A stretch of 10,136 nt of DNA from an uncultured Thiotrichaceae bacterium (GCA_938038645.1 CALHTA010000330.1:1-10136); one strand, 5' to 3'. Counted from the first letter of the stretch, positions 1 to 6,548 are shown. Notes: generated from the sequence alone by a model not told the origin. Translations and numbers: made by a program.

Positions 1-16
1 TCTCTAAGAAAGTCAT
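1..16 (-). CDS. 5' end of a further leftward gene, cut by the window edge
   Basis: On the minus strand an AGGA Shine-Dalgarno-like sequence sits 7 bases before an ATG at 16-14, and the frame stays open (M-T-F-L-E) to the edge. It begins 34 bases after the mutarotase stop, on the same strand, so it could be the next gene of that operon. Only five codons are visible, so no product can be named and the call rests on the start signal and spacing alone. Confidence 0.35.
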
Positions 17-50
17 GGAGATTCCTGTTTGTTAGCTTGAGTGGTTCAGG

Positions 51-890
51 TCAGCTTATAATCTGGGTAAGGCTATGCGACTCATTAGCTTGCAAGGTTT
101 TCCCCTGCGTTACCGCCGTTTCAACACATAGCATTCTCAGATAAGCCTCTGGACCCATATCCCGCATATTCGCTGAATTCTCAGCCCACGGGTTCCACAC
201 CACTACACTATCATGACCCGCCGACTCCACACCAATTTGCGCATCTCCTTCGACAATCGTCACATGCTTGACAGGATTAAGGTGGATACGATCGGTCTCT
301 TCGGTAAACCGATAAGGCTCTGGCGTTTCAAGCATCGCCCAGTTTCGCGTTTTGTCAGAATACTTGCCAGACAAGCCTTTTAACTCAACGTCGTTGACGT
401 CATCCACTAAGAAATAAGTATGCAAGGCAGTGTTAAACTCAAAAGCATCTTTGCCGCTATTGGTTGTCGTTAATGTGATTGATAAAGACCTTCCCACTCT
501 CACCGTTAGGCTCAACTCAGCCGTACCATCAAAACCCTTGCCTACCATGTCTAATGGCGATAAAACGATTTCAGTATAGTCATCACTCTCGGTAGCACTG
601 AGCACCTGCCAGTTGCGAATGCGTACATAGCCATGCTTTTGGTAACCTTCCCGTTGGGCAAACCAAGGCCAACAAACAGGTACGCCTGCTCGTAGTGACT
701 TGCTGCCATCTAACACAATTTTATTACTTTTAAATAAGCGCTCTCGACCATCATGTTTGGGTTTGAAGCTCATTATCTGAGCGCCCCATAACGAGATTGA
801 AACCGTCGCATGCGCATTATCAATTTCAAGCGTTTCTACTAGATCAGAAAGGCGCCCTTTCGTAATTGAAGCGGGTAGTTCAAGCATCAT
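51..890 (-). CDS. D-hexose-6-phosphate mutarotase, YeaD-like (aldose 1-epimerase superfamily)
   Basis: This 279-residue cytoplasmic protein matches the YeaD branch of the galactose mutarotase fold, which interconverts alpha and beta anomers of hexose 6-phosphates such as glucose 6-phosphate. Family landmarks are in order: LRAGVPVCWPWFA at about 67-78, HGYVR at 86-90, ALHTYF with the expected catalytic His157, VVWNPW at 230-235, DMGPEAY at 244-250 and CVETA with the expected catalytic Glu257. Length is normal for the family. The ATG at 890-888 overlaps the TGA of the upstream DUF1479 gene by 4 bases and has GGGAG about 10 bases upstream inside that gene, so it is probably translated by coupling. 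A second ATG follows directly and could also serve. Family assignment is firm; the exact sugar phosphate is inferred from the family. Confidence 0.9.
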   Translation of the reverse strand: MMLELPASITKGRLSDLVETLEIDNAHATVSISLWGAQIMSFKPKHDGRERLFKSNKIVLDGSKSLRAGVPVCWPWFAQREGYQKHGYVRIRNWQVLSATESDDYTEIVLSPLDMVGKGFDGTAELSLTVRVGRSLSITLTTTNSGKDAFEFNTALHTYFLVDDVNDVELKGLSGKYSDKTRNWAMLETPEPYRFTEETDRIHLNPVKHVTIVEGDAQIGVESAGHDSVVVWNPWAENSANMRDMGPEAYLRMLCVETAVTQGKTLQANESHSLTQIIS

Positions 891-2140
891 GCTGCTCCCA
901 TTTGGCGTTTACCAAGGTCTGTTAAATCTTCCATTTTCCCGCGGCCTTCAAAACCAGCCTCATAATCTTCCGCTGAGAAATCAGGAGCACTTCTTCCATC
1001 TTCAAAAGTAGGTAGCTGCTTTTTCAAATAGGCTTCATTCTTAGCGCAAGCCGGTGCTGCACCGATGTAGATAACACTGCTGAAGTCATCACCATTGTGG
1101 TGCTCTTCAACCCCATGAATCACATCAGGATGCCACCAGATACCATCACCCCGATTCATTTGAGGGATGCTGATTAGCGCATCCTTCAGTAAACTATGCC
1201 ATTCCTCTTTATACCGAAGCGAACGACCTATCAGGGCACCACAAAGATCATCTTCAGCGACGTCATCTTGCATTGCCCGCAGGTACATCCAAGCCAGCGC
1301 ACGGGCCATTGGAATCACCTCTAGCGTTCCATCTCCTGGACCTTGTGGGGATAAGGCAATCCATCCTTGATAGGTGCGAAACACATTGCTCACCGCAGGG
1401 GACGTCACTTCACGTGTATCATTGCGATAAGCTGCATCAAATGGATCGTAACCTTGCCAATCTCCGGCAATCAGTTTACGAAACACCTTGTGAAAACCCT
1501 GATCATCAGTCCAGCGTTCAATGGATCCACCGTCGACATGTAATTGGATGCCTAGCGTGTCATCACCCGCTTGACGACGGCGTACACGATCAGCATAAGT
1601 ACACTCAACATCAGGGTCGAATAGCTGTTTGCCATCCTGTTCATAATGCCATAAGCGATTGAGGTGACTTCGCACTTTGGCAAGATTTTCAGACTGACGC
1701 GCTTCAACTTGTGGCTTTGACCAGTAAATACTAAACATTTGCGGATTCGCTTTTTGCACGTCTGACATGGAGTCATCAGTGCTTTTCATCGACGCATCTA
1801 CATAATTGATATCGCTGAGATAAACACCTAACTCGTTATCCCAATCCTTAACTTGCTGCTCTGGAAAGATATTCCGCACGATTGCGCAACCACGCAGGCG
1901 TATTTGATCTTTCTGAGCGTCGCTGATGCCTGATGCAACAAGGTCTGCATACTCAAGCTCAGGAATAATTGCTTCGCCACTATCTTTAAGCGCCTTAATT
2001 TCGCTAACTTCTTGTTTGATTGATTCAGTCAATTCGTCAAACGTAACTTTGAAGTCTGCCCCTTGCTCCGCGGCCAGTTTCCTTAAAAGCTGTTTAGATT
2101 CCCGTATTGCTTCAGGAACATTCTCAATGATATAGGCCAT
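887..2140 (-). CDS. DUF1479 / YbiU-like iron(II) 2-oxoglutarate oxygenase-type protein
   Basis: The 417-residue product resembles the DUF1479 family, of which E. coli YbiU (similar length) is a member. These proteins adopt the double-stranded beta-helix fold of Fe(II)/2-oxoglutarate oxygenases; their substrate is not established. Visible landmarks are QLHVDGGSIERW, giving an HxD pair at His201/Asp203, and GDGIWWHPDVIHGVEEH, giving the likely distal metal ligand His342, so the metal triad looks intact. I chose the ATG at 2140-2138 over an upstream in-frame GTG at 2197: the ATG is preceded by AAGAGTGAGA, it gives the typical family start MAYIIENVPEAI, and the GTG would fall just after the predicted transcription start. 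It overlaps the mutarotase gene by 4 bases, hinting at a shared carbohydrate or metabolite-repair role, which is only inferred. Confidence 0.88.
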   Translation of the reverse strand: MAYIIENVPEAIRESKQLLRKLAAEQGADFKVTFDELTESIKQEVSEIKALKDSGEAIIPELEYADLVASGISDAQKDQIRLRGCAIVRNIFPEQQVKDWDNELGVYLSDINYVDASMKSTDDSMSDVQKANPQMFSIYWSKPQVEARQSENLAKVRSHLNRLWHYEQDGKQLFDPDVECTYADRVRRRQAGDDTLGIQLHVDGGSIERWTDDQGFHKVFRKLIAGDWQGYDPFDAAYRNDTREVTSPAVSNVFRTYQGWIALSPQGPGDGTLEVIPMARALAWMYLRAMQDDVAEDDLCGALIGRSLRYKEEWHSLLKDALISIPQMNRGDGIWWHPDVIHGVEEHHNGDDFSSVIYIGAAPACAKNEAYLKKQLPTFEDGRSAPDFSAEDYEAGFEGRGKMEDLTDLGKRQMGAA

Positions 2141-2214
2141 AGTGATTCTCACTCTTAAGGTTAATAATTTGTAGTCCAGCTCTATTAAGACTAGCACTCT
2201 AAAACTATTGTTTC

Positions 2215-2243
2215 ATAGTACATAAGCTCGATAAAAGTGACAT
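2215..2243 (-). promoter_or_regulatory. candidate sigma70-type promoter for the DUF1479-mutarotase pair
   Basis: Read on the minus strand: ATGTCA (2243-2238), a 17-base spacer, then TACTAT (2220-2215), each box matching 4 of 6 consensus positions. Initiation would fall near 2208, leaving a leader of about 68 bases before the ATG at 2140. The 153-base gap between the RimB-like gene and this one shows no obvious terminator, so read-through from rimK is also possible. Confidence 0.4.
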
Positions 2244-2292
2244 TTTTTAACTACACCTTATTTTAATTAAGAACTGAGCCCAACACTGATTA

Positions 2293-2742
2293 TTAAAGAT
2301 CATCCCCACCTAGCAAATAAGAGCTGGACGAATCCACCAATAGGTTATTTTTCAAAGCCTCGCGACCAATCAGCATCCTAAACCTCATGTTGTCACGATT
2401 AGTTAAGGTCATTTCAATTGGCCAATGAGCACCACCGATATGTAAATCTGTCTCAATAACATATCGCAGCTCGGTATGCCCACCCGAGTCAGTCACCTCT
2501 CTTTCATCTTTTAACAATGCATCGCACACAACAACTGTATTAGTATCGCGTTGCACAGGATGCATATGAAAGCGTAATCGATCTTCACCTTCTTGCTTAT
2601 AGCGTTCTATAAAAAAGGCATGTAAAGCAGAGGTACGTGCACCCGTATCAATCTTTGCCTTTATGGCAGGTAAGCCCAACTCTGGCAAAGAAACCCATTC
2701 TCTCCAGCCAACCGTGGTCAGCTGACTCTTGTTATTTTCCAT
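2293..2742 (-). CDS. RimB-like retropepsin-fold protein ('ATP-dependent zinc protease' family, PF05618)
   Basis: This 149-residue protein carries the family signature [15 protein letters not shown] (residues 28-42), where DTGA resembles the active-site loop of retropepsin-type aspartic proteases, and the conserved MLIGREAL near 123-130. Despite the historic name, no zinc-site motif such as HExxH is visible. It lies 70 bases downstream of rimK on the same strand. In Pseudomonas the rim operon pairs RimK with a small protease of this family, RimB, that is thought to counter or modulate RimK glutamylation of ribosomal protein S6; the same pairing here supports that role. The ATG at 2742 is preferred to an in-frame TTG at 2763 because it yields the usual short N-terminus before [14 protein letters not shown], although neither has a strong ribosome binding site. 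Soluble, no signal peptide. Confidence 0.85.
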   Translation of the reverse strand: MENNKSQLTTVGWREWVSLPELGLPAIKAKIDTGARTSALHAFFIERYKQEGEDRLRFHMHPVQRDTNTVVVCDALLKDEREVTDSGGHTELRYVIETDLHIGGAHWPIEMTLTNRDNMRFRMLIGREALKNNLLVDSSSSYLLGGDDL

Positions 2743-2812
2743 AGTGTTGTTTATCAATATCAAAAATTAAATTCAAAGTGGGCCGGTAAATATCCAGCCC
2801 TTTAAAAAATAC

Positions 2813-3718
2813 TTAACGTGTGTTTTTTGTTTTTGTATGACCCGGTTTCGCATTACGTTCAACCAACTCGATAATCAATCTAGCAACATCTTTTCTCGAT
2901 GCTTTTTCAATCCCTTCAAGTCCTGGAGAAGAGTTCACTTCCATCACTAATGGCCCACGGCTTGAGCGAAGTAAATCCACCCCAGCAACATTGAGACCCA
3001 TGATTCTCGCCGCATTCACTGCAGTCGCACGTTCCTCAGGTGTTAATTTAACTAAGGTTGCCGAGCCTCCACGATGCAAGTTAGATCTAAATTCACCTTC
3101 TTGGGCCTGACGTTTCATTGCGGCAACGACCTTGCCGCCAACAACCAAGCACCGAATATCTGCACCACCTGCTTCTGCAATAAATTCTTGTACCAATATT
3201 TGTGCCTTCAAACCTCTGAAGGCCTCGATTACACTTTCAGCCGCTTTACGTGTTTCAGCTAGCACCACACCAATACCTTGGGTTCCTTCCAGTAACTTAA
3301 TTACGTAAGGTGGTTTACCAATGAAGTTTAATAAATCATCAGTATCATCCGGTGAATGAGAAAAACCTGTCACAGGCATCCCCACATTTTTGCGTGACAA
3401 CAACTGTAAAGAGCGCAGCTTATCCCTTGATCGGCTAATCGCTACTGACTCGTTAACAGGGTAAACCCCCATCACTTCAAACTGCCTCAAAACTGCCGTT
3501 CCGTAGAAAGTTACTGAAGCTCCAATTCGGGGTATAACCGCATCGAAACCACCGATTGTTTCCCCTTTATAATGTATTTGAGGCTTGCCACTCGTGATAT
3601 TCATATAGACACGCAAAGCATCGAGTACCATAACTTCGTGGCCACGTTCCTCTGCTGCTTCAATCAAACGACGCGTAGAATACAAACGTCGGTTACGGGA
3701 CAATATAGCGATTTTCAT
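2813..3718 (-). CDS. rimK: RimK, ribosomal protein S6 modification alpha-L-glutamate ligase
   Basis: The 301-residue ATP-grasp ligase is almost collinear with E. coli RimK (300 residues). RimK adds glutamates to the C-terminus of ribosomal protein S6, using ATP, and so remodels the ribosome. Visible family blocks: MKIAILSRN start, [13 protein letters not shown] (61-73), [11 protein letters not shown] (97-107), [18 protein letters not shown] (139-156) with the nucleotide-binding lysine, ADIRCLVVG (186-194), FRSNLHRGG (210-218) and [15 protein letters not shown] (257-271) with metal ligands. AAGGA ends 7 bases before the ATG. A strong terminator (3805-3841) separates it from the upstream acidic-protein gene, so it needs its own promoter in 3719-3804, where I see only AT-rich -10-like matches (around TAATAAT). 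The RimB-like gene follows, consistent with a rimK-rimB unit. Confidence 0.96.
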   Translation of the reverse strand: MKIAILSRNRRLYSTRRLIEAAEERGHEVMVLDALRVYMNITSGKPQIHYKGETIGGFDAVIPRIGASVTFYGTAVLRQFEVMGVYPVNESVAISRSRDKLRSLQLLSRKNVGMPVTGFSHSPDDTDDLLNFIGKPPYVIKLLEGTQGIGVVLAETRKAAESVIEAFRGLKAQILVQEFIAEAGGADIRCLVVGGKVVAAMKRQAQEGEFRSNLHRGGSATLVKLTPEERATAVNAARIMGLNVAGVDLLRSSRGPLVMEVNSSPGLEGIEKASRKDVARLIIELVERNAKPGHTKTKNTR

Positions 3719-3804
3719 AAAGATTCCTTAAAATCGCCAAGCTGTTACTTGGGATTATTAGTTATGTTTTCTTGCGAAATTACGCGTTACTTTATTTTCT
3801 AACA

Positions 3805-3841
3805 ATAAAAAAGAAGGCACTTGAGGGGACTCAAGCGCCTT
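3805..3841 (-). terminator. Rho-independent terminator of the acidic-protein gene
   Basis: On the minus strand AAGGCGCTTGAG (3841-3830) pairs with CTCAAGTGCCTT (3825-3814) through one G-U wobble around a 4-base loop, giving a 12-pair stem followed by C and six Ts. It starts 37 bases after the stop of the acidic-protein gene. On the plus strand the same hairpin has no T-tract, so it works leftward. Confidence 0.88.
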
Positions 3842-3877
3842 AAAACAGGGTGTTACAGGTATATAGATTGAAATAGA

Positions 3878-4243
3878 CTAGCTGTCACTTTCTGTTGATG
3901 GTTCCTCCTCCTCAACAGACGTTTCCTCTGAATCATCTAGCGACTCGTCTTCCAAAACAGGAACATCCTGCTCATCCGACATTGACTCTTCAGGGTTTGC
4001 TTCTTCCATCACCATCGTATTAGCTGCAAAACACTCATCTACATAGGCAGTTAAATCATCGCCTTCAAGTTCGTTTTCAACTGCAATCGTATTGCATTCT
4101 TCGAGTATTGTTTTTACTTCATTTTCACTCAATTCCATGTTTACATTTTCATCTTCAATCTTTGTACTTTCTGCATAAGTTATAAATGCAACAGCGCAAC
4201 TTAGCGTTACCAACAGTAACGAGATAGAAAGTTTCTTTTTCAT
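3878..4243 (-). CDS. small exported acidic protein with a paired-cysteine helix-like motif; function unknown
   Basis: The 121-residue product starts MKKK followed by a hydrophobic stretch (about 5-23) and a plausible signal peptidase I site after TYA (residue 24), so it should be periplasmic or secreted. Cys16 lies inside the hydrophobic core without a proper lipobox, so a lipoprotein is unlikely. The mature part contains EECNTIAVENELEGDDLTAY followed by VDECF, with Cys50 and Cys71 that could form a disulfide; the spacing C-x3-A-x4-L-x-GD-x4-Y-x3-C resembles the repeat unit of PsiF-type periplasmic proteins, a resemblance noticed by eye only. The last 40 residues are very rich in Glu, Asp and Ser, a disordered polyanionic tail that could bind cations or basic partners. 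AGGA precedes the ATG by 10 bases. It has its own promoter and terminator, so it is a single-gene unit. Confidence 0.78.
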   Translation of the reverse strand: MKKKLSISLLLVTLSCAVAFITYAESTKIEDENVNMELSENEVKTILEECNTIAVENELEGDDLTAYVDECFAANTMVMEEANPEESMSDEQDVPVLEDESLDDSEETSVEEEEPSTESDS

Positions 4244-4288
4244 TGCTTTGGATTCCTAATAAGTGTTTATATTTTTACCTCAGGCAGA

Positions 4289-4320
4289 TTTATACGCCTT
4301 TACTTAATCGTCATCCAACA
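4289..4320 (-). promoter_or_regulatory. promoter of the acidic-protein gene, TGTTGGAW / AGGCGTATAAR type
   Basis: Minus strand: TTGGAT (4318-4313), an 18-base spacer ending in AGGCG, then TATAAA (4294-4289). The -10 matches consensus at 5 of 6 positions. Predicted initiation is near 4282, about 40 bases before the ATG at 4243. The layout, including the flanking TG before the -35 and AGGCG before the -10, is repeated upstream of the small gene at 5377-5595. Confidence 0.5.
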
Positions 4321-4386
4321 ATAAAAAATCGTCGTTACGATCATAAAAATCGATTAATATCATCTGATACAAAACTCCTGCTTTAG

Positions 4387-4406
4387 TGATTAATCAGCTT
4401 GATCAA
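4387..4406. promoter_or_regulatory. two adjacent palindromes upstream of the HdfR-like gene, possible operator
   Basis: TGATTAATCA (4387-4396) and TTGATCAA (4399-4406) are both perfect palindromes, separated by GC and ending 17 bases before the ATG at 4424. The position suits autoregulation by the adjacent LysR protein or control by another dimeric regulator. A further small dyad, ATCGT-CGTT-ACGAT (4328-4341), lies in the same 180-base divergent gap. Function is inferred from symmetry and position only. Confidence 0.35.
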
Positions 4407-4423
4407 CCTAATTCGGACTCCAT

Positions 4424-5284
4424 ATGGATATCGCTCATTTAAAGACGTTTCTAGAGATTTACCGCATTAGGCACTTTGGAAAAGCGGCGCAAATACTGTT
4501 TATTACGCAATCTGCCGCCAGTGCCAGAATTAAGCTTTTAGAAGAACGACTCGGCGTTAAATTATTTACTCGAGAGCGTCACGCCATAGAGCCGACCCCA
4601 GCCGGACATCGCTTTCATAAGTATGCTGAAATGACGGTAAGTGGTTGGGAACAGGCAAGGCTCATGATTGCCCTGCCAGAGCGTTTTAACCATTCCCTAT
4701 CCATCGGATATTTGCCGGACACTTGGCATTTGTTCTTGAAAGACTGGATGGATGATATACAGCTAGAACTTCCTGAGACTGCATTGAACATGACTATTCA
4801 TGCAGGGCAAAACGTACAGGAATTGATATTGGGAAATGCCTTAGACATCGGCTTTGTCTTTGAACCGATTAATTCTCCCCGCTTAATTAGTATTAACATT
4901 ACTTCACTAATATTGAAGCTTTTTTCAAACCAACCCTCTATGACTTTAGAAGAGGCGATCAGCGAAGGCTATGTTATGGTTGATTGGGGGGCTCGATTTG
5001 AGTATGAACACTCCAGAGCGTTTCCTTATTTCCCGGGTGCTTCGCTTCGAACAAATTATGGCGTAATGGCGTTAGATTTACTCAGAGAGGGCAAACGATC
5101 AGCCTATTTGCCAGACCAAGTAGTAACCAGTAACCTCAATGAGCAGCCTCTATACTTAGTTGATGGTGCGCCCACTTTTGAGCGTCACCTCTACGCTGTG
5201 TATCGATCTGAATGTGAGTCCATAAAACTCATTGAAACGTTAATCAATAAGATTACTGCACTTGCACAAGGGAAGTTTTTATAA
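4424..5284 (+). CDS. LysR-family transcriptional regulator, HdfR-like
   Basis: This 286-residue protein has the LysR layout: an N-terminal winged helix-turn-helix (residues about 2-60; HFGKAAQILFITQSAASARI at 17-36, LGVKLFTRERHAIEPTPAG at 43-61), a linker helix, and a C-terminal substrate-binding-type effector domain from about 90. The start MDIAHLKTFLEIYRIRHFGK and the conserved FTR-x-RH-x-I-x2-T-x-AG segment resemble HdfR of E. coli, a repressor of flhDC, more than metabolite-specific LysR members; true orthology cannot be settled by eye. The ATG has GGA about 8 bases upstream. It is transcribed divergently from the acidic-protein gene and convergently with the PA3496-like gene, so either may be a target. 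The effector domain seems complete. Confidence 0.88.
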   Translation: MDIAHLKTFLEIYRIRHFGKAAQILFITQSAASARIKLLEERLGVKLFTRERHAIEPTPAGHRFHKYAEMTVSGWEQARLMIALPERFNHSLSIGYLPDTWHLFLKDWMDDIQLELPETALNMTIHAGQNVQELILGNALDIGFVFEPINSPRLISINITSLILKLFSNQPSMTLEEAISEGYVMVDWGARFEYEHSRAFPYFPGASLRTNYGVMALDLLREGKRSAYLPDQVVTSNLNEQPLYLVDGAPTFERHLYAVYRSECESIKLIETLINKITALAQGKFL

Positions 5285-5325
5285 AAAACAGAAAGCTAAC
5301 GGATAGCAAAAGCCCATCCGTCAGC
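5283..5325 (-). terminator. Rho-independent terminator of the PA3496-like gene
   Basis: On the minus strand GCTGACGGAT (5325-5316) pairs with ATCCGTTAGC (5304-5295) with one G-U wobble, around a loop that can form a further GC/GC step, and is followed by TTTCTGTTTTTT. It lies about 50 bases beyond the stop of the leftward gene. On the plus strand no T-tract follows, so the LysR gene ending at 5284 does not obviously use it. Confidence 0.75.
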
Positions 5326-5335
5326 TCGGGGAAAA

Positions 5336-5361
5336 CAGAAACTGGCTTAATTTAGTTTCTG
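5336..5361 (-). other. second hairpin behind the PA3496-like gene
   Basis: CAGAAACT (5336-5343) and AGTTTCTG (5354-5361) form a perfect 8-pair stem with a 10-base AT-rich loop, 15 bases beyond the leftward stop codon. On the minus strand it is followed by TTTTCCCC, too short a T-run for a strong terminator; it may protect the mRNA 3' end or assist the terminator at 5283-5325. Confidence 0.5.
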
Positions 5362-5376
5362 CCATTAAACAAACCG

Positions 5377-5595
5377 TTAGTCGTAGCTAAGATCATCAAA
5401 AGAATCTAGATACTTGGAGTGAGCTTTAGCGCGCTTGTTTTCAAGATAATCATCCATTCTTCGCTTAACATTTAACTTTCGCTTAGCGTTTAGCCTCTTG
5501 CTCTTATTCTTCTCAGCTTCTCTTTCATCAAAGTCTAGATCATCCTCCCAATCTAGATCATCTGAATAGTCATCAACAAAGGTATTTTTGCTCAT
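5377..5595 (-). CDS. PA3496-like small charge-segregated protein; function unknown
   Basis: The 72-residue product has three blocks: an acidic N-terminus (Asp/Glu-rich, about 8-27), a strongly basic Lys/Arg middle (about 29-57, including KRLNAKRKLNVKRRMDDYLE) and an acidic tyrosine-containing tail (SKYLDSFDDLSYD). This arrangement, particularly the basic block leading into R-R-x-D-D-x-L-E-x-K and a short acidic end, recalls the PA3496 family of small gammaproteobacterial proteins annotated as putative envelope-integrity proteins. There is no signal peptide or membrane segment, so it is probably cytoplasmic and largely disordered; the basic block could bind nucleic acid or the acidic ends. The ATG is preceded by AAAGAGAA. 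It has its own promoter and terminator. Family recognition is by pattern, without an alignment. Confidence 0.7.
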   Translation of the reverse strand: MSKNTFVDDYSDDLDWEDDLDFDEREAEKNKSKRLNAKRKLNVKRRMDDYLENKRAKAHSKYLDSFDDLSYD

Positions 5596-5651
5596 TTCTC
5601 TTTACCAAAAAAAAGTCATATATAGCCCTGATCTATTCAGAGCCTAACTAA

Positions 5652-5683
5652 CTTATACGCCTGAGAAGTTTCTCTTTCCAACA
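5652..5683 (-). promoter_or_regulatory. promoter of the PA3496-like gene, TGTTGGAW / AGGCGTATAAR type
   Basis: Minus strand: TTGGAA (5681-5676), an 18-base spacer ending in AGGCG, then TATAAG (5657-5652). Predicted initiation is near 5645, giving a leader of about 50 bases. It shares TGTTGGA, the spacer length and AGGCGTATAA with the promoter at 4289-4320. A second -10-like TATATA lies closer to the gene, near 5614, without a good -35. Confidence 0.45.
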
Positions 5684-5744
5684 AAAAATTATGCTCGAGA
5701 CAATCGTTTTTAGTGATCGAAGATACGTATATTTACTATTCGAA

Positions 5745-5772
5745 ATAGCGCTATGCGGCAACAGTCTGTTGC
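5745..5772. promoter_or_regulatory. paired palindromes upstream of the peroxidase-related gene, possible operator
   Basis: ATAGCGCTAT (5745-5754) is a perfect 10-base palindrome and GCAACA-GTC-TGTTGC (5758-5772) a perfect 6-base dyad; the latter overlaps the candidate -35 box at 5769-5774. The first also overlaps a CTATT-CGA-AATAG dyad (5736-5748). Such stacked symmetry at a promoter suggests a repressor site. The cognate regulator is not visible. Confidence 0.4.
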
Positions 5773-5797
5773 TTACGCTAAAGTAGCAGGGTAGATT
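5769..5797 (+). promoter_or_regulatory. candidate promoter of the peroxidase-related gene
   Basis: TTGCTT (5769-5774), a 17-base spacer and TAGATT (5792-5797) on the plus strand. Initiation would be near 5804, about 45 bases before the ATG at 5849. The boxes are only moderate matches, which fits a regulated promoter. Confidence 0.35.
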
Positions 5798-5848
5798 TGA
5801 TTGTGACCTGCAAGACAAAACCTATCACTAACTACCACGGAGAACCTC

Positions 5849-6427
5849 ATGACCGAACACGCCATTAGCCGTTATCCAGTTCCAGAGCTAAAAGACCTAC
5901 CGGATGACATTCGTGAGCTAATAGAAGCCGTTCAAGAAAAGTCTGGTTTCGTCCCAAATATCTTTTTGGCACTAGCGCATCGCCCTGCTGAATTTCGTGC
6001 TTTCTTTGCTTATCACGATGCATTAATGGATAAAGATGAAGGCCTGACAAAAGCAGAACGTGAAATGATTGTGGTGGCGACCTCCGGTTTAAACCAATGT
6101 CAGTATTGTGTCGTTGCACACGGAGCAATTTTAAGAATACGCGCCAAAGACCCACTGCTTGCAGATCAGGTAGCGATTAACTACCGGAAAAGTGATATTT
6201 CAGTTCGCCAAAAAGCTATGCTCGATTTTTCAGCAAAGGTTTGTAAGGACGCAGAGTCAGTCAATGATAGCGATTATGCAATACTGCATGAACACGGCTT
6301 TAGTGATGATGACATCTGGGATATTGGCGCGATTACCGCTTTCTTTGCACTCTCAAATCGAATGGTCAATGTGGCCGATATAAGACCCAACGATGAGTTC
6401 TACTTACTAGGTCGATTACCACGCTGA
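5849..6427 (+). CDS. AhpD/carboxymuconolactone decarboxylase-like peroxidase-related protein
   Basis: The 192-residue protein belongs to the AhpD-like superfamily, in the branch often named 'uncharacterized peroxidase-related enzyme'. The core motif is QCQYCVVAHG with Cys84, Cys87 and His91 (CxxCxxxH), preceded by LTKAEREMIVVATSGLN, whose Glu residues normally complete the proton relay. The N-terminal KSGFVPNIFLALAHRPAEFR and the later VSVRQ/ISVRQKAMLDFSAKVC with HGFSDDDIWDIGAITAFFALSNR are typical of the branch. AhpD proteins reduce a partner via the CxxC pair; for this branch neither reductant nor substrate is established, and no ahpC is seen nearby. GGAG precedes the ATG by 9 bases. No signal peptide, so cytoplasmic. 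It appears monocistronic. Confidence 0.88.
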   Translation: MTEHAISRYPVPELKDLPDDIRELIEAVQEKSGFVPNIFLALAHRPAEFRAFFAYHDALMDKDEGLTKAEREMIVVATSGLNQCQYCVVAHGAILRIRAKDPLLADQVAINYRKSDISVRQKAMLDFSAKVCKDAESVNDSDYAILHEHGFSDDDIWDIGAITAFFALSNRMVNVADIRPNDEFYLLGRLPR

Positions 6428-6434
6428 CTCAGCG
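6422..6434. repeat. short palindrome across the stop codon of the peroxidase-related gene
   Basis: CGCTGA-C-TCAGCG has perfect 6-base arms about a single central base and contains the TGA stop at 6425-6427. The one-base centre is too tight for a good hairpin, so if it matters it would be as a protein-binding site; chance remains likely. Confidence 0.3.
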
Positions 6435-6466
6435 AGTGCACCGCTATCTTGCGACAACAAGAAGAC

Positions 6467-6497
6467 AAAAAAAACCCTCAAAAAAATCTGAGGGTTT
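6467..6497 (-). terminator. leftward Rho-independent terminator
   Basis: On the minus strand AAACCCTCA (6497-6489) pairs perfectly with TGAGGGTTT (6480-6472) around an 8-base loop and runs into TTTTT, making an eight-T tract (6474-6467). On the plus strand the stem is followed by A residues, so it does not serve the peroxidase-related gene in the canonical way. It would end the predicted small RNA and any read-through from the Nudix regulator. Confidence 0.85.
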
Positions 6498-6542
6498 AAA
6501 AGTTCAGCACGGGGTTTGTGTGCTGATTGAGGAGGATTTCTC
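6467..6542 (-). ncRNA. candidate small regulatory RNA, about 75-80 nt
   Basis: Predicted from sequence alone. A minus-strand promoter-like pair (6549-6578) would start transcription near 6542. The RNA would contain an unpaired 5' region with UCCUCCUC (6536-6529), complementary to Shine-Dalgarno sequences; a hairpin TCAGCAC/GTGCTGA (6526-6520 with 6510-6504) whose 9-base loop is ACAAACCCC; then a perfect intrinsic terminator with eight Ts. No open frame with a start codon fits inside. This layout is typical of Hfq-type small RNAs that block ribosome binding. It could instead be only the 3' untranslated end of the Nudix-regulator mRNA, whose stop is about 120 bases upstream. Confidence 0.45.
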
Positions 6543-6548
6543 ACAGTT

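Noticed and set aside
1167..2135. Several open frames on the plus strand opposite the DUF1479 gene
   Set aside because: They lie entirely within a conserved minus-strand gene, lack ribosome binding sites and look like composition shadows.
3878..4243. The acidic protein next to rimK as a glutamylation substrate of RimK
   Set aside because: It has a signal peptide and would leave the cytoplasm, and a strong terminator separates the two genes; S6 remains the expected substrate.
5377..5595. The charged 72-residue protein as an antitoxin
   Set aside because: It stands alone with its own promoter and terminator, has no toxin-like neighbour and fits the PA3496-like pattern better.
6467..6497. The hairpin as terminator of the plus-strand peroxidase-related gene
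   Set aside because: On that strand the stem is followed by A residues; the T-tract is present only on the minus strand.
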